Part shown: positions 35,496-47,052 of the stretch, piece after piece
How positions within the stretch are numbered: the first letter of the stretch is position 1
How the letters are laid out: each line of letters starts with the position of its first letter
From: Burkholderiaceae bacterium
Lineage (GTDB): Bacteria > Pseudomonadota > Gammaproteobacteria > Burkholderiales > Burkholderiaceae_C
Assembly (NCBI GenBank): GCA_024235895.1
Contig: JACKLM010000003.1
Location: 372,001-436,000, forward strand
DNA length: 64,000 nt
Direction of reading: 5' to 3'
Translations under genes and position numbers: made by a program
Notes under the pieces: model-generated
The model's input: only the letters and a program-made list of their open reading frames with translations
Told to the model about the DNA's origin: nothing
Database searches by the model: none

Positions 35496-35520
35496 CGGCG
35501 CGCCCGGATCGGGCGCGCCG
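35496..35520 (-). terminator. Hairpin between DUF6867 gene and livK
   Basis: Perfect 11-bp stem CGGCGCGCCCG / CGGGCGCGCCG with a 3-nt loop, no T-run. Lying between the permease/ATPase genes and livK, it could be a partial terminator or an mRNA stabiliser. Confidence 0.5.
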
Positions 35521-35532
35521 GCAGCCACGTTC

Positions 35533-35888
35533 TCATCGTTGCGGTGCCGTCGTCGCGCGCGGGCGCCACCCGAACGGGCCGGCGCGCTCGTACAGCCAGG
35601 GGTACTGCGTGACCATCTGCGTCACGCGCGTCAGCCTGAAGCCGAGCAGCCCGGCGGCGAGCATCACCGCGAAGTCGGTCAGCCACGCCGGCAGCGACAG
35701 CAGCGTGCCGTCGAACAGCGCGAAGTGCAGAAACCGCACCGCGCAGGCCAGCAGCGCGCAGTAGAAGACCAGCAGCGCGATCGACTGCCAGGTGCGCGCG
35801 ATCGCGCGCCCGCTGGCGTAGGCGGCCGCACCGCCGAGCACGACGGTGACGAACACGAAGACCCACACGCCGGTGTCCAGCCATCCGT

Positions 35889-35892
<4 letters not shown>
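35533..35892 (-). CDS. DUF6867-type small membrane protein of Liv operon
   Basis: 119 residues with three hydrophobic segments: VWVFVFVTVVLGGAAAYASG, SIALLVFYCALLACAVRFLH and LTDFAVMLAAGLLGFRLTRV, ending in the conserved YPWLYERAGPFGWRPR. I recognise this as the small membrane protein (DUF6867) that recurs next to livF/livK in betaproteobacterial and rhizobial branched-chain amino acid operons; its function is not known to me. The ATG overlaps the livF stop by 4 bases, so it is made with the transporter and may be an accessory subunit. Confidence 0.85.
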
Positions 35893-36682
<790 letters not shown>

Positions 36683-36686
<4 letters not shown>

Positions 36687-37548
36687 GGCCTGGCCTCCTG
36701 TTCGACCTCGCGCAGCGCCTCGGTCTCCTCGTCCTCCTCGACGCCGAGGTAGGCGGCGATCACGGCGTGATCCTCGCGCACCTGCTGCGGCGTGCCGTCG
36801 GCGATCTTGCGGCCGTAGTCGAGCACGACGATATGGTCGGAAATGCCCATCACCACGCTCATGTCGTGCTCGATCAGCAGCACCGAGGTCTTGTCGACCT
36901 CGCGGATCGACAGCAGCAGCTCGTTGAGTGCGGCCGACTCGCGCGGGTTGAGCCCGGCGGCCGGCTCGTCCAGGCACAGCAGTTCGGGCCCGGTGCACAT
37001 CGCGCGCGCGATCTCGAGCCGCCGCTGGTCGCCGTAGGGCAGGTCGGCGGCCGGGTCGTCGGCACGCTCGGTCAGGCCGATCTTGTCCAGCCAGTAGCTG
37101 GCGCGCGCTACCGCCGCGCGCTCGGCGCGCCGGTAGCGCAGCATCCCGAGCAGGCCGGCGACGCTGTACCACGACGCGTGCATCAGCGCCACGTGCTGCG
37201 CGACCATCAGGTTTTCGAGCACCGTCATGCCGCCGAACAGGCGGATATTCTGGAAGGTGCGCGCCACGCGCGCATGGCGCGCGATGCGGAAGTCCGGCAT
37301 CCGCTCGAGCAGCCAGTGCGATCCGTCGCCACGACGCATCGTCAGGCGTCCCTCGGTCGGCTTGTAGAAGCCGGTGATGCAGTTGAAGACGGTCGTCTTG
37401 CCGGCGCCGTTGGGGCCGATCAGCGCGGTGATCTCGCCGCGCCGGACGTCGAACGACAGGTCGTCGACCGCCAGCAGCCCGCCGAAGCGCATCGTCATGT
37501 GCTCGACGCGCAGCACCGCGCCGGCATCGGTCGTCGCCGCGGTGGCCA

Positions 37549-37549
<1 letters not shown>
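36683..37549 (-). CDS. livG: Liv-type ABC transporter ATPase LivG (system 3)
   Basis: 288 residues. Walker A IGPNGAGKTTVFNCITGFYK, LivG signature ADLPYGDQRRLEIARA, Walker B LLCLDEPAAGLNPRES and switch histidine LLIEHDMSVVM. A longer insertion (HVALMHASWYSVAGLLGMLR) between Q-loop and signature and an acidic C-terminal tail (EEDEETEALREVEQEAR) are as in enteric LivG. The ATG shares its A with the livM TGA (1-base overlap). Confidence 0.95.
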
Positions 37550-38874
<1,325 letters not shown>

Positions 38875-38876
38875 CG

Positions 38877-39800
<924 letters not shown>

Positions 39801-40007
39801 CTGTTGCTCCTCCGACCGTCCTGGTCGTGTCGTGCGCCGGCCGCGGGCACGGTCGAGGCAACCCCCGTGTCGCCGCCGGCGGCCGCGATGATGGCGTCCC
39901 TCGCGGTGTCGCGCCATCCGGCGCGACCCTTGGCTGGCGCTGCCGTGACGGCGCGGCAGGCGGGGCGGAGCCCGCGCCGTGGCCGCCGTGCCGGCCACGC
40001 CGGCGGC

Positions 40008-41825
40008 CTACAGCGGCTGCGTGCGCGCCAGCAGCCAGTCCCGGGCGTCGCCGGCCAGCCGCGGCTCGAGCCGCTCGCGCACCGTTGCGTGGTAGGCGTC
40101 GAGCCAGGCGATCTCGTCGGCGCGTAGCAGGCTGCGTTCGAGGCTGCGGGTGTCGATCGGGCACAGCGTCAGGGTCTCGAAGGCGAGGAAGTCGCCAAAG
40201 TCGTCGCCGTCGGCGGCGTCGTCAGCCGGTGCCGGCACGGCGAGCACCAGGTTCTCGATCCGCACCCCCCAGCGCCCGGCCCGGTAGAGCCCGGGCTCGA
40301 TCGAGGTGATCATCCCCGGCTGCAGCGCCATGTCCGCGGTCGGGATCGCCTTGCTGAAGCTCTGCGGCCCCTCGTGCACGTTGAGGAAGTAGCCCACGCC
40401 GTGGCCGGTGCCGTGGCCGTAGTCCAGGCCATGCTCCCACAGCGGCGCGCGCGCCAGCGCGTCGAGCATCGGCGACAGCGTGCCGCGCGGGAAGCGCGCG
40501 CGCGACAGTGCGATCGTGCCGCGCAGCACCAGGGTGACGTCGCGCCGTATCGCCGCGCCGACGCGGCCCACCGGCCACACGCGCGTGATGTCGGTCGTGC
40601 CGCCGAGGTACTGGCCGCCCGAGTCGATCAGCAGCAGCCCGTTGCCCTGGATCGCGGCGTCGGTGGCCGGCGTCGCGCGGTAGTGCGGCATGGCGCCGTT
40701 GGCGTTGAAGCCGGCGATGACCGGGAAGCTCAGGCCGACGAAGCCGGCCCGCTTGGCGCGCTCGGCCGAGAGCTTGTCGTCGACCGTGATCTCGGTGATG
40801 CGCTCGCCGCGCGCCAGCGCCTGCTCGAACCAGGCGTAGAAGGCACACATCGCGACGCCGTCCTCGATCATCGCCTCGCGCACCTGCGCCGCCTCGGCGT
40901 CGGTCTTGCGGCTCTTGGCCAGCGTGCTCGGGTTGGTCGCCTCGACGACGCGGCAGGCGCTGGCGCGCTCGCGCAGGCCGAGCGTGATGCGCCTGGGGTC
41001 GACGAGCAGCGTGTCGCCCGCGCCGAGCGCGGCCAGCGCGTCGCCGGCGCCGGCGTAGGGGGCGATCGCGATGCCGTCGGCGGCCAGCCGCGCGGCCAGC
41101 GCGGCGTCGACCTTGCCCGCGTCGACGAACAGCGTCGCGCGCTCGGACTCGACCAGCAGGTGGGCGAGGAAGACGGGGTTGTAGTCGACATCGCTGCCGC
41201 GCAGGTTGGTGACCCAGGCGACGTCGTCGACGCTCGAGACGAAGTGATGCGTCGCGCCGCGCTCGCGCATCGCCGCGCGCACCGCGGCGAGCTTGTCGGC
41301 GCGCGGGGTGCTCGCATGCGGCGCGACGTGTTCGTAGACCGGTGCGCCGGGCAGTGCGGGGCGGCCGCTCCAGACCTCGTCGATGAGGTCGACATCGCTG
41401 CGCAGCGTGGCGCCGCTGCGCTCCAGCGCCTCGCGCAAGGCGCGCGCGGTGGCCAGCGCGAGCACGCGGCCGTCGACGGCGACCGTGCCGCCGCGCGGCG
41501 TGTGCGCCGCCAGCCAGTCGACATGCGCGGTGCTGCCGCCGGTGGCGACGCGCTCGAGCTCGATGCCGCTGCCGGCGAGCTCGGCCTCGGCCTGCACCCA
41601 GTAGCGGCTGTCGGCGAACAGCAGCGCGCGATCGACGGTGACGACCAGCGTCCCCATCGAACCGGTGAATCCCGACAGCCATTCGCGCGCCTGCCAGCGC
41701 CCGGGCAGGTATTCGCTCAGGTGCGGGTCGGCACTGGGAACGAGCAGCGCATGCCAGCCGCGCGCGACCAGCGCCGCCTGGACCGCCTGGATGCGCGCAC
41801 GCACGGGGATGATGCGGGTGTCCAT
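40008..41825 (-). CDS. Xaa-Pro aminopeptidase family protein (M24B)
   Basis: 605 residues, matching the long three-domain aminopeptidase P form. Two N-terminal creatinase-like domains (about 1-310) precede a C-terminal pita-bread metallopeptidase domain with dinuclear-metal ligands in LLLIDSGGQYLGGTTDITRV (two Asp), HGTGHGVGYFLNVHEGPQ (His) and MITSIEPGLYRAGRWGVRIE (two Glu). It removes N-terminal residues before proline. The ATG at 41825 lacks a Shine-Dalgarno; TAGAAT (41831-41836) lies five bases upstream, suggesting a leaderless transcript. Divergent from the DUF4287 gene. Confidence 0.95.
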   Translation of the reverse strand: MDTRIIPVRARIQAVQAALVARGWHALLVPSADPHLSEYLPGRWQAREWLSGFTGSMGTLVVTVDRALLFADSRYWVQAEAELAGSGIELERVATGGSTAHVDWLAAHTPRGGTVAVDGRVLALATARALREALERSGATLRSDVDLIDEVWSGRPALPGAPVYEHVAPHASTPRADKLAAVRAAMRERGATHHFVSSVDDVAWVTNLRGSDVDYNPVFLAHLLVESERATLFVDAGKVDAALAARLAADGIAIAPYAGAGDALAALGAGDTLLVDPRRITLGLRERASACRVVEATNPSTLAKSRKTDAEAAQVREAMIEDGVAMCAFYAWFEQALARGERITEITVDDKLSAERAKRAGFVGLSFPVIAGFNANGAMPHYRATPATDAAIQGNGLLLIDSGGQYLGGTTDITRVWPVGRVGAAIRRDVTLVLRGTIALSRARFPRGTLSPMLDALARAPLWEHGLDYGHGTGHGVGYFLNVHEGPQSFSKAIPTADMALQPGMITSIEPGLYRAGRWGVRIENLVLAVPAPADDAADGDDFGDFLAFETLTLCPIDTRSLERSLLRADEIAWLDAYHATVRERLEPRLAGDARDWLLARTQPL

Positions 41826-41830
41826 GACGA

Positions 41831-41836
41831 ATTCTA
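41831..41836 (-). promoter_or_regulatory. Putative -10 of the aminopeptidase gene
   Basis: TAGAAT on the minus strand, five bases upstream of the ATG at 41825, with no Shine-Dalgarno sequence. No clear -35. Confidence 0.3.
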
Positions 41837-41972
41837 GGAGCCGCACCGGCGCTCGCGTCGGGGCTTGCCCCGCTTGACCGCGGGGGTCGATCGGGCATGC
41901 TGCGCGGCTGCGGCCGCGTGGCCGCGCACTCTGGCCGCACCAGCGCGGCGATCGAGGCAGGAGGCGATGACC

Positions 41973-42533
41973 ATGGCCGATCCCCAGGCTGCCCTGGCGA
42001 CCCAGCTGAGAAATATCGAGGCCCGCACCGGCAAGACGCTGGCCGAGTTGCGGGCGATGGTGGGCGCGAGCGGCCTGGCCAGGCACGGCGAGATCCGCGC
42101 CTGGCTGCAGCAGACCCTGGCCCTGGGCTACGGCGACGCGAACACGCTGGCCCACGTCGCGCGCCAGGCCGAGGCGCCCGCGGCGCCGGCCGCCGCGGAC
42201 CCGCTGGACGCGATCTACACCGGGCCGAAGGCGGCGCTGCGCCCGTTGCATGCGCGCCTCGTCGAGGCGATCGACCGCTTCGGGCCTTACGAGGTCGCAC
42301 CGAAGAAGGGCTATGTCAGCCTGCGCCGCAGGAGGCAGTTCGCGATGATCGGGCCGGCCACCATGACGCAGATCGAGATCGGCCTGAACGCGAAGGAACT
42401 GCCCGCGGATCCGCGGCTGAAGCCGCAGCCTCCTGGCGGCATGTGCGCCTACAAGCTCCGCCTGTCGGCCGCGCAGGAGGTCGACACCGCGCTGGTCGGC
42501 TGGCTGCGTGCGGCGTACGACGCGTCGGGCTGA
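41973..42533 (+). CDS. DUF4287 and DUF5655 domain protein
   Basis: 186 residues in two parts: an N-terminal DUF4287-like segment (LRNIEARTGKTLAELRAMVG, then HGEIRAWLQQTLALGYGDAN) and a C-terminal DUF5655-like segment (LHARLVEAIDRFGPYEVAPK followed by YVSLRRRRQFAMIGPATMTQ). Function is unknown; DUF5655 is distantly reminiscent of nucleic-acid or transport-associated folds, which I would not press. AGGAGG at 41959-41964 is 8 nt before the ATG at 41973 and only 2 nt before the ATG at 41967, so the downstream one is preferred. Convergent with the DUF6544-like gene. Confidence 0.8.
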   Translation: MADPQAALATQLRNIEARTGKTLAELRAMVGASGLARHGEIRAWLQQTLALGYGDANTLAHVARQAEAPAAPAAADPLDAIYTGPKAALRPLHARLVEAIDRFGPYEVAPKKGYVSLRRRRQFAMIGPATMTQIEIGLNAKELPADPRLKPQPPGGMCAYKLRLSAAQEVDTALVGWLRAAYDASG

Positions 42534-42587
42534 GCGCCTGTGGCGGACGGTCCGACGGCCGTCGGGTCCCGCGCGCGCGATCGCCGG

Positions 42588-43439
42588 TCACGCTGTGGGC
42601 GGCGCCACCCCGGGAAACCGGATCGTTTCCACTTCGGCGATGTAGAAGGGGTAGTACGCGTCGGTCTCGAACAGGTTGCCGCCTTCGACCCGGAACGGCA
42701 GACGGTATCCGCCGACCTCGCGGAAGTCCGACAGGTAGCCGCCGAAGGGCTGCAGCCGCCAGACCTTGTCGGCGTTCTCGCGCGACCAGCGTTGCAGGGC
42801 GACACGGACAGGCCGCCCGTCGGGGTCGACCGTGACGTCCACCGCCTGCTCCAGCGCCCCGTTCCGGACCGTCACGCGCGCTGTGCGGGCATCGACCGGA
42901 TCCCAGCGGACACCCGGCCGGGGCAGCAGCGCCGCCGGCGTCCAGAATGCAGCCTCGGCGATGGCGCGCGCAAAGGCCGAGCGGACGTGGTCAGGACCGC
43001 CGCCCATGCGCGCCACCGGCAGCAGGCCGAAGATCGAGAACCGCGTCCAGGTCCCTGAATCCGACCCGCGGATCCGCATCGCACCGCGCGTGCGCACGAT
43101 CCAGACGAATCCGGCCGGCGCGGCGAGGATCTGTCGCGCCCGCATCGGCTGGTAGCCGGGGTCGGCCTTGCTGCCCAGACCGAGCCGGCCTCTCATCTCG
43201 ATCTCGGCCACCGGGAGCAGCGGGGTGCCCGGACGGATCGTGTAGCCGAAGTAGCGCTGCGCCGGCTCGGGCAGGTCGGCCACGCTTTTCGGCGCGAAGC
43301 GATCCGGCGCCGCCGGCTGCAGCGCGGCCAGCCGTTGCCACTCGGTGCGTTCGGCCTGCTCGTCGTGCCGCCGAAGCAGCGCGAGTGCGAACAACCCGAT
43401 CAGGAGCACGAGCGCGATGCCGGCGGCGAACGGCGTCAT
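42588..43439 (-). CDS. DUF6544-like membrane-anchored protein of unknown function
   Basis: 283 residues. One N-terminal membrane anchor (FAAGIALVLLIGLFALALLR) followed by a soluble domain: LPEPAQRYFGYTIRPGTPLL, RARQILAAPAGFVWIVRTRG, the GPDHVRSAFARAIAEAAFWT block and GGYLSDFREVGGYRLPF. I relate it to the DUF6544/DUF6920 family from the LPEPAQRYF and FAEAAFWTPAALLP-type motifs; no enzymatic role is known to me. The ATG at 43439 is preferred over upstream in-frame sequence, which is not hydrophobic. Divergent from the class V aminotransferase gene. Confidence 0.75.
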   Translation of the reverse strand: MTPFAAGIALVLLIGLFALALLRRHDEQAERTEWQRLAALQPAAPDRFAPKSVADLPEPAQRYFGYTIRPGTPLLPVAEIEMRGRLGLGSKADPGYQPMRARQILAAPAGFVWIVRTRGAMRIRGSDSGTWTRFSIFGLLPVARMGGGPDHVRSAFARAIAEAAFWTPAALLPRPGVRWDPVDARTARVTVRNGALEQAVDVTVDPDGRPVRVALQRWSRENADKVWRLQPFGGYLSDFREVGGYRLPFRVEGGNLFETDAYYPFYIAEVETIRFPGVAPPTA

Positions 43440-43627
43440 GGTCTGTTTCGGATCGGCGAAGCCGCTCGATTGCAGCCGCCGGCCCGCGCCACCGCCATGA
43501 CAGGGCTCAACCGGTCGCCGCCATCGCGCGGCGCAGGCCCGCTGGGGTGTCGGCATGCCCCTGCCACGACGCAGGCGCGCGCGGGTGCTAAGCTGCCGCG
43601 CCCTTTCCGTCCCGGAGACCCTTCTTC

Positions 43628-44755
43628 ATGCCCGGCCTGCGCCCCGACGTCGACCCCGACGGCCTGCTCGAATATTCGGTCGTCTACACCGACCGCTCGC
43701 TGAACCACATGTCGCGCCGTTTCCAGCAGGCGATGCGCGAGATCTCGGCGACGCTGAAGGAGGTCTACGGCGCCCAGGCGGCGGTCGTCGTCCCGGGCAG
43801 CGGCAGCACCGGGATGGAGGCGGTCGCGCGCCAGTTCGCCGCCGGCCAGCGCTGCCTGATCGTCCGCAACGGCTGGTTCAGCTACCGCTGGTCGCAGATC
43901 CTCGAGATGAGCGGCATCGCGCCCGAGCCGGTGGTGCTGAAGGCGCGCCGCAGCGGCCCAGGCGCCACCGCGCCGTTCGCGCCGGCGCCGATCGACGAGG
44001 TCGTGGCGGCGATCGCCGAGACCCGCCCGGCGCTTGTCTTCGCGCCGCATGTCGAGACCTCGGCCGGGATGATGCTGCCCGACGCCTACCTGCGCGCGCT
44101 CGCCGACGCCGTGCACGCGGCCGGCGGCATGCTGGTGCTGGACTGCATCGCCAGCGGTGCGGCCTGGGTCGACATGCGCGCGCTCGGCGTCGACGTCCTG
44201 GTCAGCGCGCCGCAGAAGGGCTGGAGCAGCACGCCGTGCGCCGGGCTGGTGATGTTGTCCGAGCGTGCGCGCGATCGCATCGACGCGACGACGAGCAGCA
44301 GCTTCTCGCTCGACCTGAAGAAGTGGCTGCAGATCATGCAGGCCTACGAGGCCGGTGGCCACGCCTACCACGCGACGCTGCCGACCGACGGCCTGGTGCG
44401 TCTGCGCGACGCGATGGACGAGCTGCGCGCCTTCGGCTTCGAGCGCGCGCGCGACGCGCAGGCGCAGATCGGCCGCCGCGTGCGCGCGCTGCTCGCCGAG
44501 CGCGGCGCGGCCAGCGTCGCCGCACCGGGCTTCGAGGCGCCGGGCGTCGTCGTCGCCTACACCGACCGCGCCGACTGGCACAACGCCAGTGCCTTCGCAG
44601 CCCAGGGGCTGCAGATCGCCGCCGGCGTGCCGCTGGCCTGCGACGAGGGGCCGGACTTCAGGACCTTCCGCATCGGGCTGTTCGGGATCGACAAGTGGAT
44701 GGACGTCGAGCGCACGGTGCGGACCTTGGGCGCGGCGCTCGACGCGATCGGCTGA
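43628..44755 (+). CDS. Class V aminotransferase (alanine-glyoxylate/serine-type)
   Basis: 375 residues, PLP fold type I. It resembles alanine-glyoxylate or 2-aminoethylphosphonate-type transaminases: AVVVPGSGSTGMEAVARQFA, HVETSAGMMLPDAYLRALAD, LVLDCIASGAAWVDMRALGV and the PLP lysine in LVSAPQKGWSSTPCAGLVML. The C-terminal domain DEGPDFRTFRIGLFGIDKW is typical. Substrate is uncertain. A GGAGA site precedes the ATG at 43628. Followed by a 19-bp inverted repeat at the convergent junction with azlD. Confidence 0.9.
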   Translation: MPGLRPDVDPDGLLEYSVVYTDRSLNHMSRRFQQAMREISATLKEVYGAQAAVVVPGSGSTGMEAVARQFAAGQRCLIVRNGWFSYRWSQILEMSGIAPEPVVLKARRSGPGATAPFAPAPIDEVVAAIAETRPALVFAPHVETSAGMMLPDAYLRALADAVHAAGGMLVLDCIASGAAWVDMRALGVDVLVSAPQKGWSSTPCAGLVMLSERARDRIDATTSSSFSLDLKKWLQIMQAYEAGGHAYHATLPTDGLVRLRDAMDELRAFGFERARDAQAQIGRRVRALLAERGAASVAAPGFEAPGVVVAYTDRADWHNASAFAAQGLQIAAGVPLACDEGPDFRTFRIGLFGIDKWMDVERTVRTLGAALDAIG

Positions 44756-44816
44756 TGGCCGGCACCCCGGCCTGATGAAGGCGTGCTGGTCGGTGGGATG
44801 ACGACGAGCGTGGCGG

Positions 44817-44868
44817 GCGCCGGCGGCGCCCCGTGCGCCGCGCGCGGCCCACGGGGCGCCGCCGGCGC
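44817..44868. terminator. Strong bidirectional hairpin, aminotransferase/azlD junction
   Basis: A perfect 19-bp inverted repeat (44817-44835 with 44850-44868) around a 14-nt loop, all GC-rich, between convergent genes. No T-run. Probably terminates or protects both transcripts. Confidence 0.6.
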
Positions 44869-44940
44869 AGGCACCGCCCGTCGAAGCCGCGACCTGCGCG
44901 ATCGCCCTCCCGTTCCTGCCGACACGCACCACGAAGGCGA

Positions 44941-45291
44941 TCAAGAGGGCCACGCCAGCAGCATCACGAACGAAGCCGAGCCGGCGACCAGCGCCAGCAC
45001 GCCGCGGCGCGTCAGCCGCAGCACCGCGACCAGCACGAGCGCCGACACCAGCCGCGGGTCTCGCAGCCAGTCCAGCGGCGCCAGCGGTGCGGCCAGCACG
45101 CTGTCGCGCAAGATCTCCGGCAGCGTGATCGCGACCAGCGCCGCCAGCGGTGCGGCGCGCAGCGCGCGCTCGAACGCACCGCGCGGCTGCCAGCGGCGCG
45201 GCAGGACGAGGAAGACGTTGCGCGCCACCAGCGTCACGCCGACCAGCGCGATCAGCAGCGCGGCCAGCTCGGCCGTCGTGTAGCCGCTCAT
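44941..45291 (-). CDS. azlD: AzlD-type small subunit of amino acid exporter
   Basis: 116 residues with about four hydrophobic segments: TTAELAALLIALVGVTLVAR, ALRAAPLAALVAITLPEILR, LVSALVLVAVLRLTRRGVLA and ALVAGSASFVMLLAWPS. This matches the small partner of AzlC in branched-chain or other amino acid efflux. The start ATG at 45291 overlaps the azlC stop by 4 bases. Last gene of the apparent kyn-azl block; a hairpin follows. Confidence 0.9.
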   Translation of the reverse strand: MSGYTTAELAALLIALVGVTLVARNVFLVLPRRWQPRGAFERALRAAPLAALVAITLPEILRDSVLAAPLAPLDWLRDPRLVSALVLVAVLRLTRRGVLALVAGSASFVMLLAWPS

Positions 45292-45968
45292 CGAGCGGAC
45301 CCGCGGCCGGCCCACAAGGCGGCGGCGATGCCTGCGATCACCGCGGCCAGCGTGCCCAGGCCGCGCGGCCAGCCTGTGGTCGCGATCGCCACCGCCGCAC
45401 TCGCCGCCGCGGCCGCCCAGGCGGGCCTGCCGGCCAGCAGCGGCAACGCGATGCCGAACAGCGCCAGCACGCCGAGGTAGCCGAGCTCGGGCCCGTAGGG
45501 CAGCACCGCGGCCAGCGCGATGCCGGCCACCGACGACGCGCACCAGGTCAGCCAGGTCGCCGTGTTGGCGCCCCACAGGTAGGCCACGCGCTGCACCATC
45601 GGCCCCTGGCGCTGGCGCGCCATCAGCACCGCCAGCGGCCCGTCGATGCTGACGAAGCCCGTGGCCAGCCGCGGCGCCAGCGGCAGCCGCCGCAGGTGCG
45701 GCGCCAGCGTCGCGCTGTAGACGACGAAGCGTGCGTTGGCCAGCAGCGCGGTCAGCACCAGCGTCGTCACGCCGACCCCGCCGGCCATCAGCGGCAGCAC
45801 CGCGAGCTGCGAGGTGCCCGAGTAGACCGCGAAGGTCATCCAAAGCGCCGGCAGCAGCTCGACGCCGACCTTGACCATCGCGATGCCGGTGGCCAGCCCC
45901 CAGGCGGCCATGCCAGGCAGCGACGGCACGACCGCGCGTGCACCGGCACGGAATTGCGCCCGGCGCAC
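45288..45968 (-). CDS. azlC: AzlC-type large subunit of amino acid exporter
   Basis: 226 residues. FRAGARAVVPSLPGMAAWGL, WMTFAVYSGTSQLAVLPLMA, TALLANARFVVYSATLAPHL and VAYLWGANTATWLTWCASSV are the AzlC landmarks (inner-membrane exporter of branched-chain and related amino acids, working with AzlD). The GTG start at 45968 is inferred because the FxxGxxxxxP block must be included; no good ribosome-binding site is seen. It lies 29 bp after kynA on the same strand, so the pair may export tryptophan, kynurenine or similar; that is inference from position. Confidence 0.88.
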   Translation of the reverse strand: MRRAQFRAGARAVVPSLPGMAAWGLATGIAMVKVGVELLPALWMTFAVYSGTSQLAVLPLMAGGVGVTTLVLTALLANARFVVYSATLAPHLRRLPLAPRLATGFVSIDGPLAVLMARQRQGPMVQRVAYLWGANTATWLTWCASSVAGIALAAVLPYGPELGYLGVLALFGIALPLLAGRPAWAAAAASAAVAIATTGWPRGLGTLAAVIAGIAAALWAGRGSAR

Positions 45969-45997
45969 CGGATGCGGCGGTCGTCGGCGGCGCGGCC

Positions 45998-46846
45998 TCA
46001 CAGCGCGGTGCGCAGCGTCCACAGTTCCGGGAACAGCACCGTGTCGAGCATCTTGCGCAGGTAGCCGACGCCGCTGGTGCCGCCGGTTCCGCGCTTGAAG
46101 CCGATGATGCGCTCGACGGTGGTCACATGGCGGAAGCGCCACAGGCGGAACGCGTCCTCGAGGTCGGTCAGCTCCTCGCCGAGCTGGTACAGATCCCAGT
46201 GGCGCGACGGGTCGCGGTAGACCTCGAGCCACGCCGCCTCGACCGCGTCGCTCGTGGCGTAGGGCTGCGTCCAGTCGCGATCGACGTGGCTCGCCGGCAC
46301 CGGCAGGCCGCGGCGCGCCAGCAGCCGCAGCGCCTCGTCGTACAGCGACGGCGCGCGCCACGCGGCCTCGACCTCGGCCAGGCGCGCCGGCGCGTGGCGG
46401 TGTGGCGCCAGCATCGCCGCGTTCTTGTTGCCCATGCGGAACTCGATACAGCGGTACTGCCAGCTCTGGAACCCGCTGCTGCGGCCGAGGCTCGGGCGGA
46501 TCGCGCTGTACTCGGGCGGCGTCATCGTCGCCAACACGTCCCAGGCGTGGACGAGCTGCTCCAGGATGCGCGAGACGCGCGCCAGCATCTTGAACGCCGG
46601 CGCCAGCTCGTCGCCGGCGATGCGGGCGATCGCCGCCGCCAGCTCGTGCCGCATCAGCTTCATCCACAGCTCGCTCGTCTGGTGCTGGACGATGAACAGC
46701 ATCTCGTCGTGCGCTGGCGAGCGCGGGTGCTGCGCCGCCAGCAGCTGGTCCAGCTGCAGGTAGTCGCCGTAGCTCATGTCGTCGCTGAAGTCGAGCTGCG
46801 CGCCGTGGTGCCCGGGCGGTTTCATGGCGTCGTCGTCAGCGTTCAT
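45998..46846 (-). CDS. kynA: Tryptophan 2,3-dioxygenase
   Basis: 282 residues, haem-dependent: L-tryptophan + O2 gives N-formylkynurenine. Conserved blocks: MSYGDYLQLDQLLAAQHPRS, HDEMLFIVQHQTSELWMKLM, SSGFQSWQYRCIEFRMGNKN, the haem-ligand region LWRFRHVTTVERIIGFKRGT and GTGGTSGVGYLRKML. The ATG at 46846 follows GGAGGATC at a short distance. It lies 206 bp downstream of kynU on the same strand; that gap contains the dyad-like CACACGTCGATTCGACACGG region and may hold its own promoter. Confidence 0.97.
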   Translation of the reverse strand: MNADDDAMKPPGHHGAQLDFSDDMSYGDYLQLDQLLAAQHPRSPAHDEMLFIVQHQTSELWMKLMRHELAAAIARIAGDELAPAFKMLARVSRILEQLVHAWDVLATMTPPEYSAIRPSLGRSSGFQSWQYRCIEFRMGNKNAAMLAPHRHAPARLAEVEAAWRAPSLYDEALRLLARRGLPVPASHVDRDWTQPYATSDAVEAAWLEVYRDPSRHWDLYQLGEELTDLEDAFRLWRFRHVTTVERIIGFKRGTGGTSGVGYLRKMLDTVLFPELWTLRTAL

Positions 46847-47052
46847 CGGAGGATCCTGCAGGGCGTGGGGAACGAGTCACCACACGTCGATTCGACACGG
46901 CGGTGTCAGTGTGGCCGCATGAGTTCGATCGGCAAAATGGGTTTGGGCGTCCGACTTCGACGGGCGGTGCCGCCGGCGCTCGCGGCGCTCGTGGTCGGCG
47001 ACATCCGCGAGAGCTTGCGCAAACGTGCCCCGGACGCCACCTGCGGCAGCCC

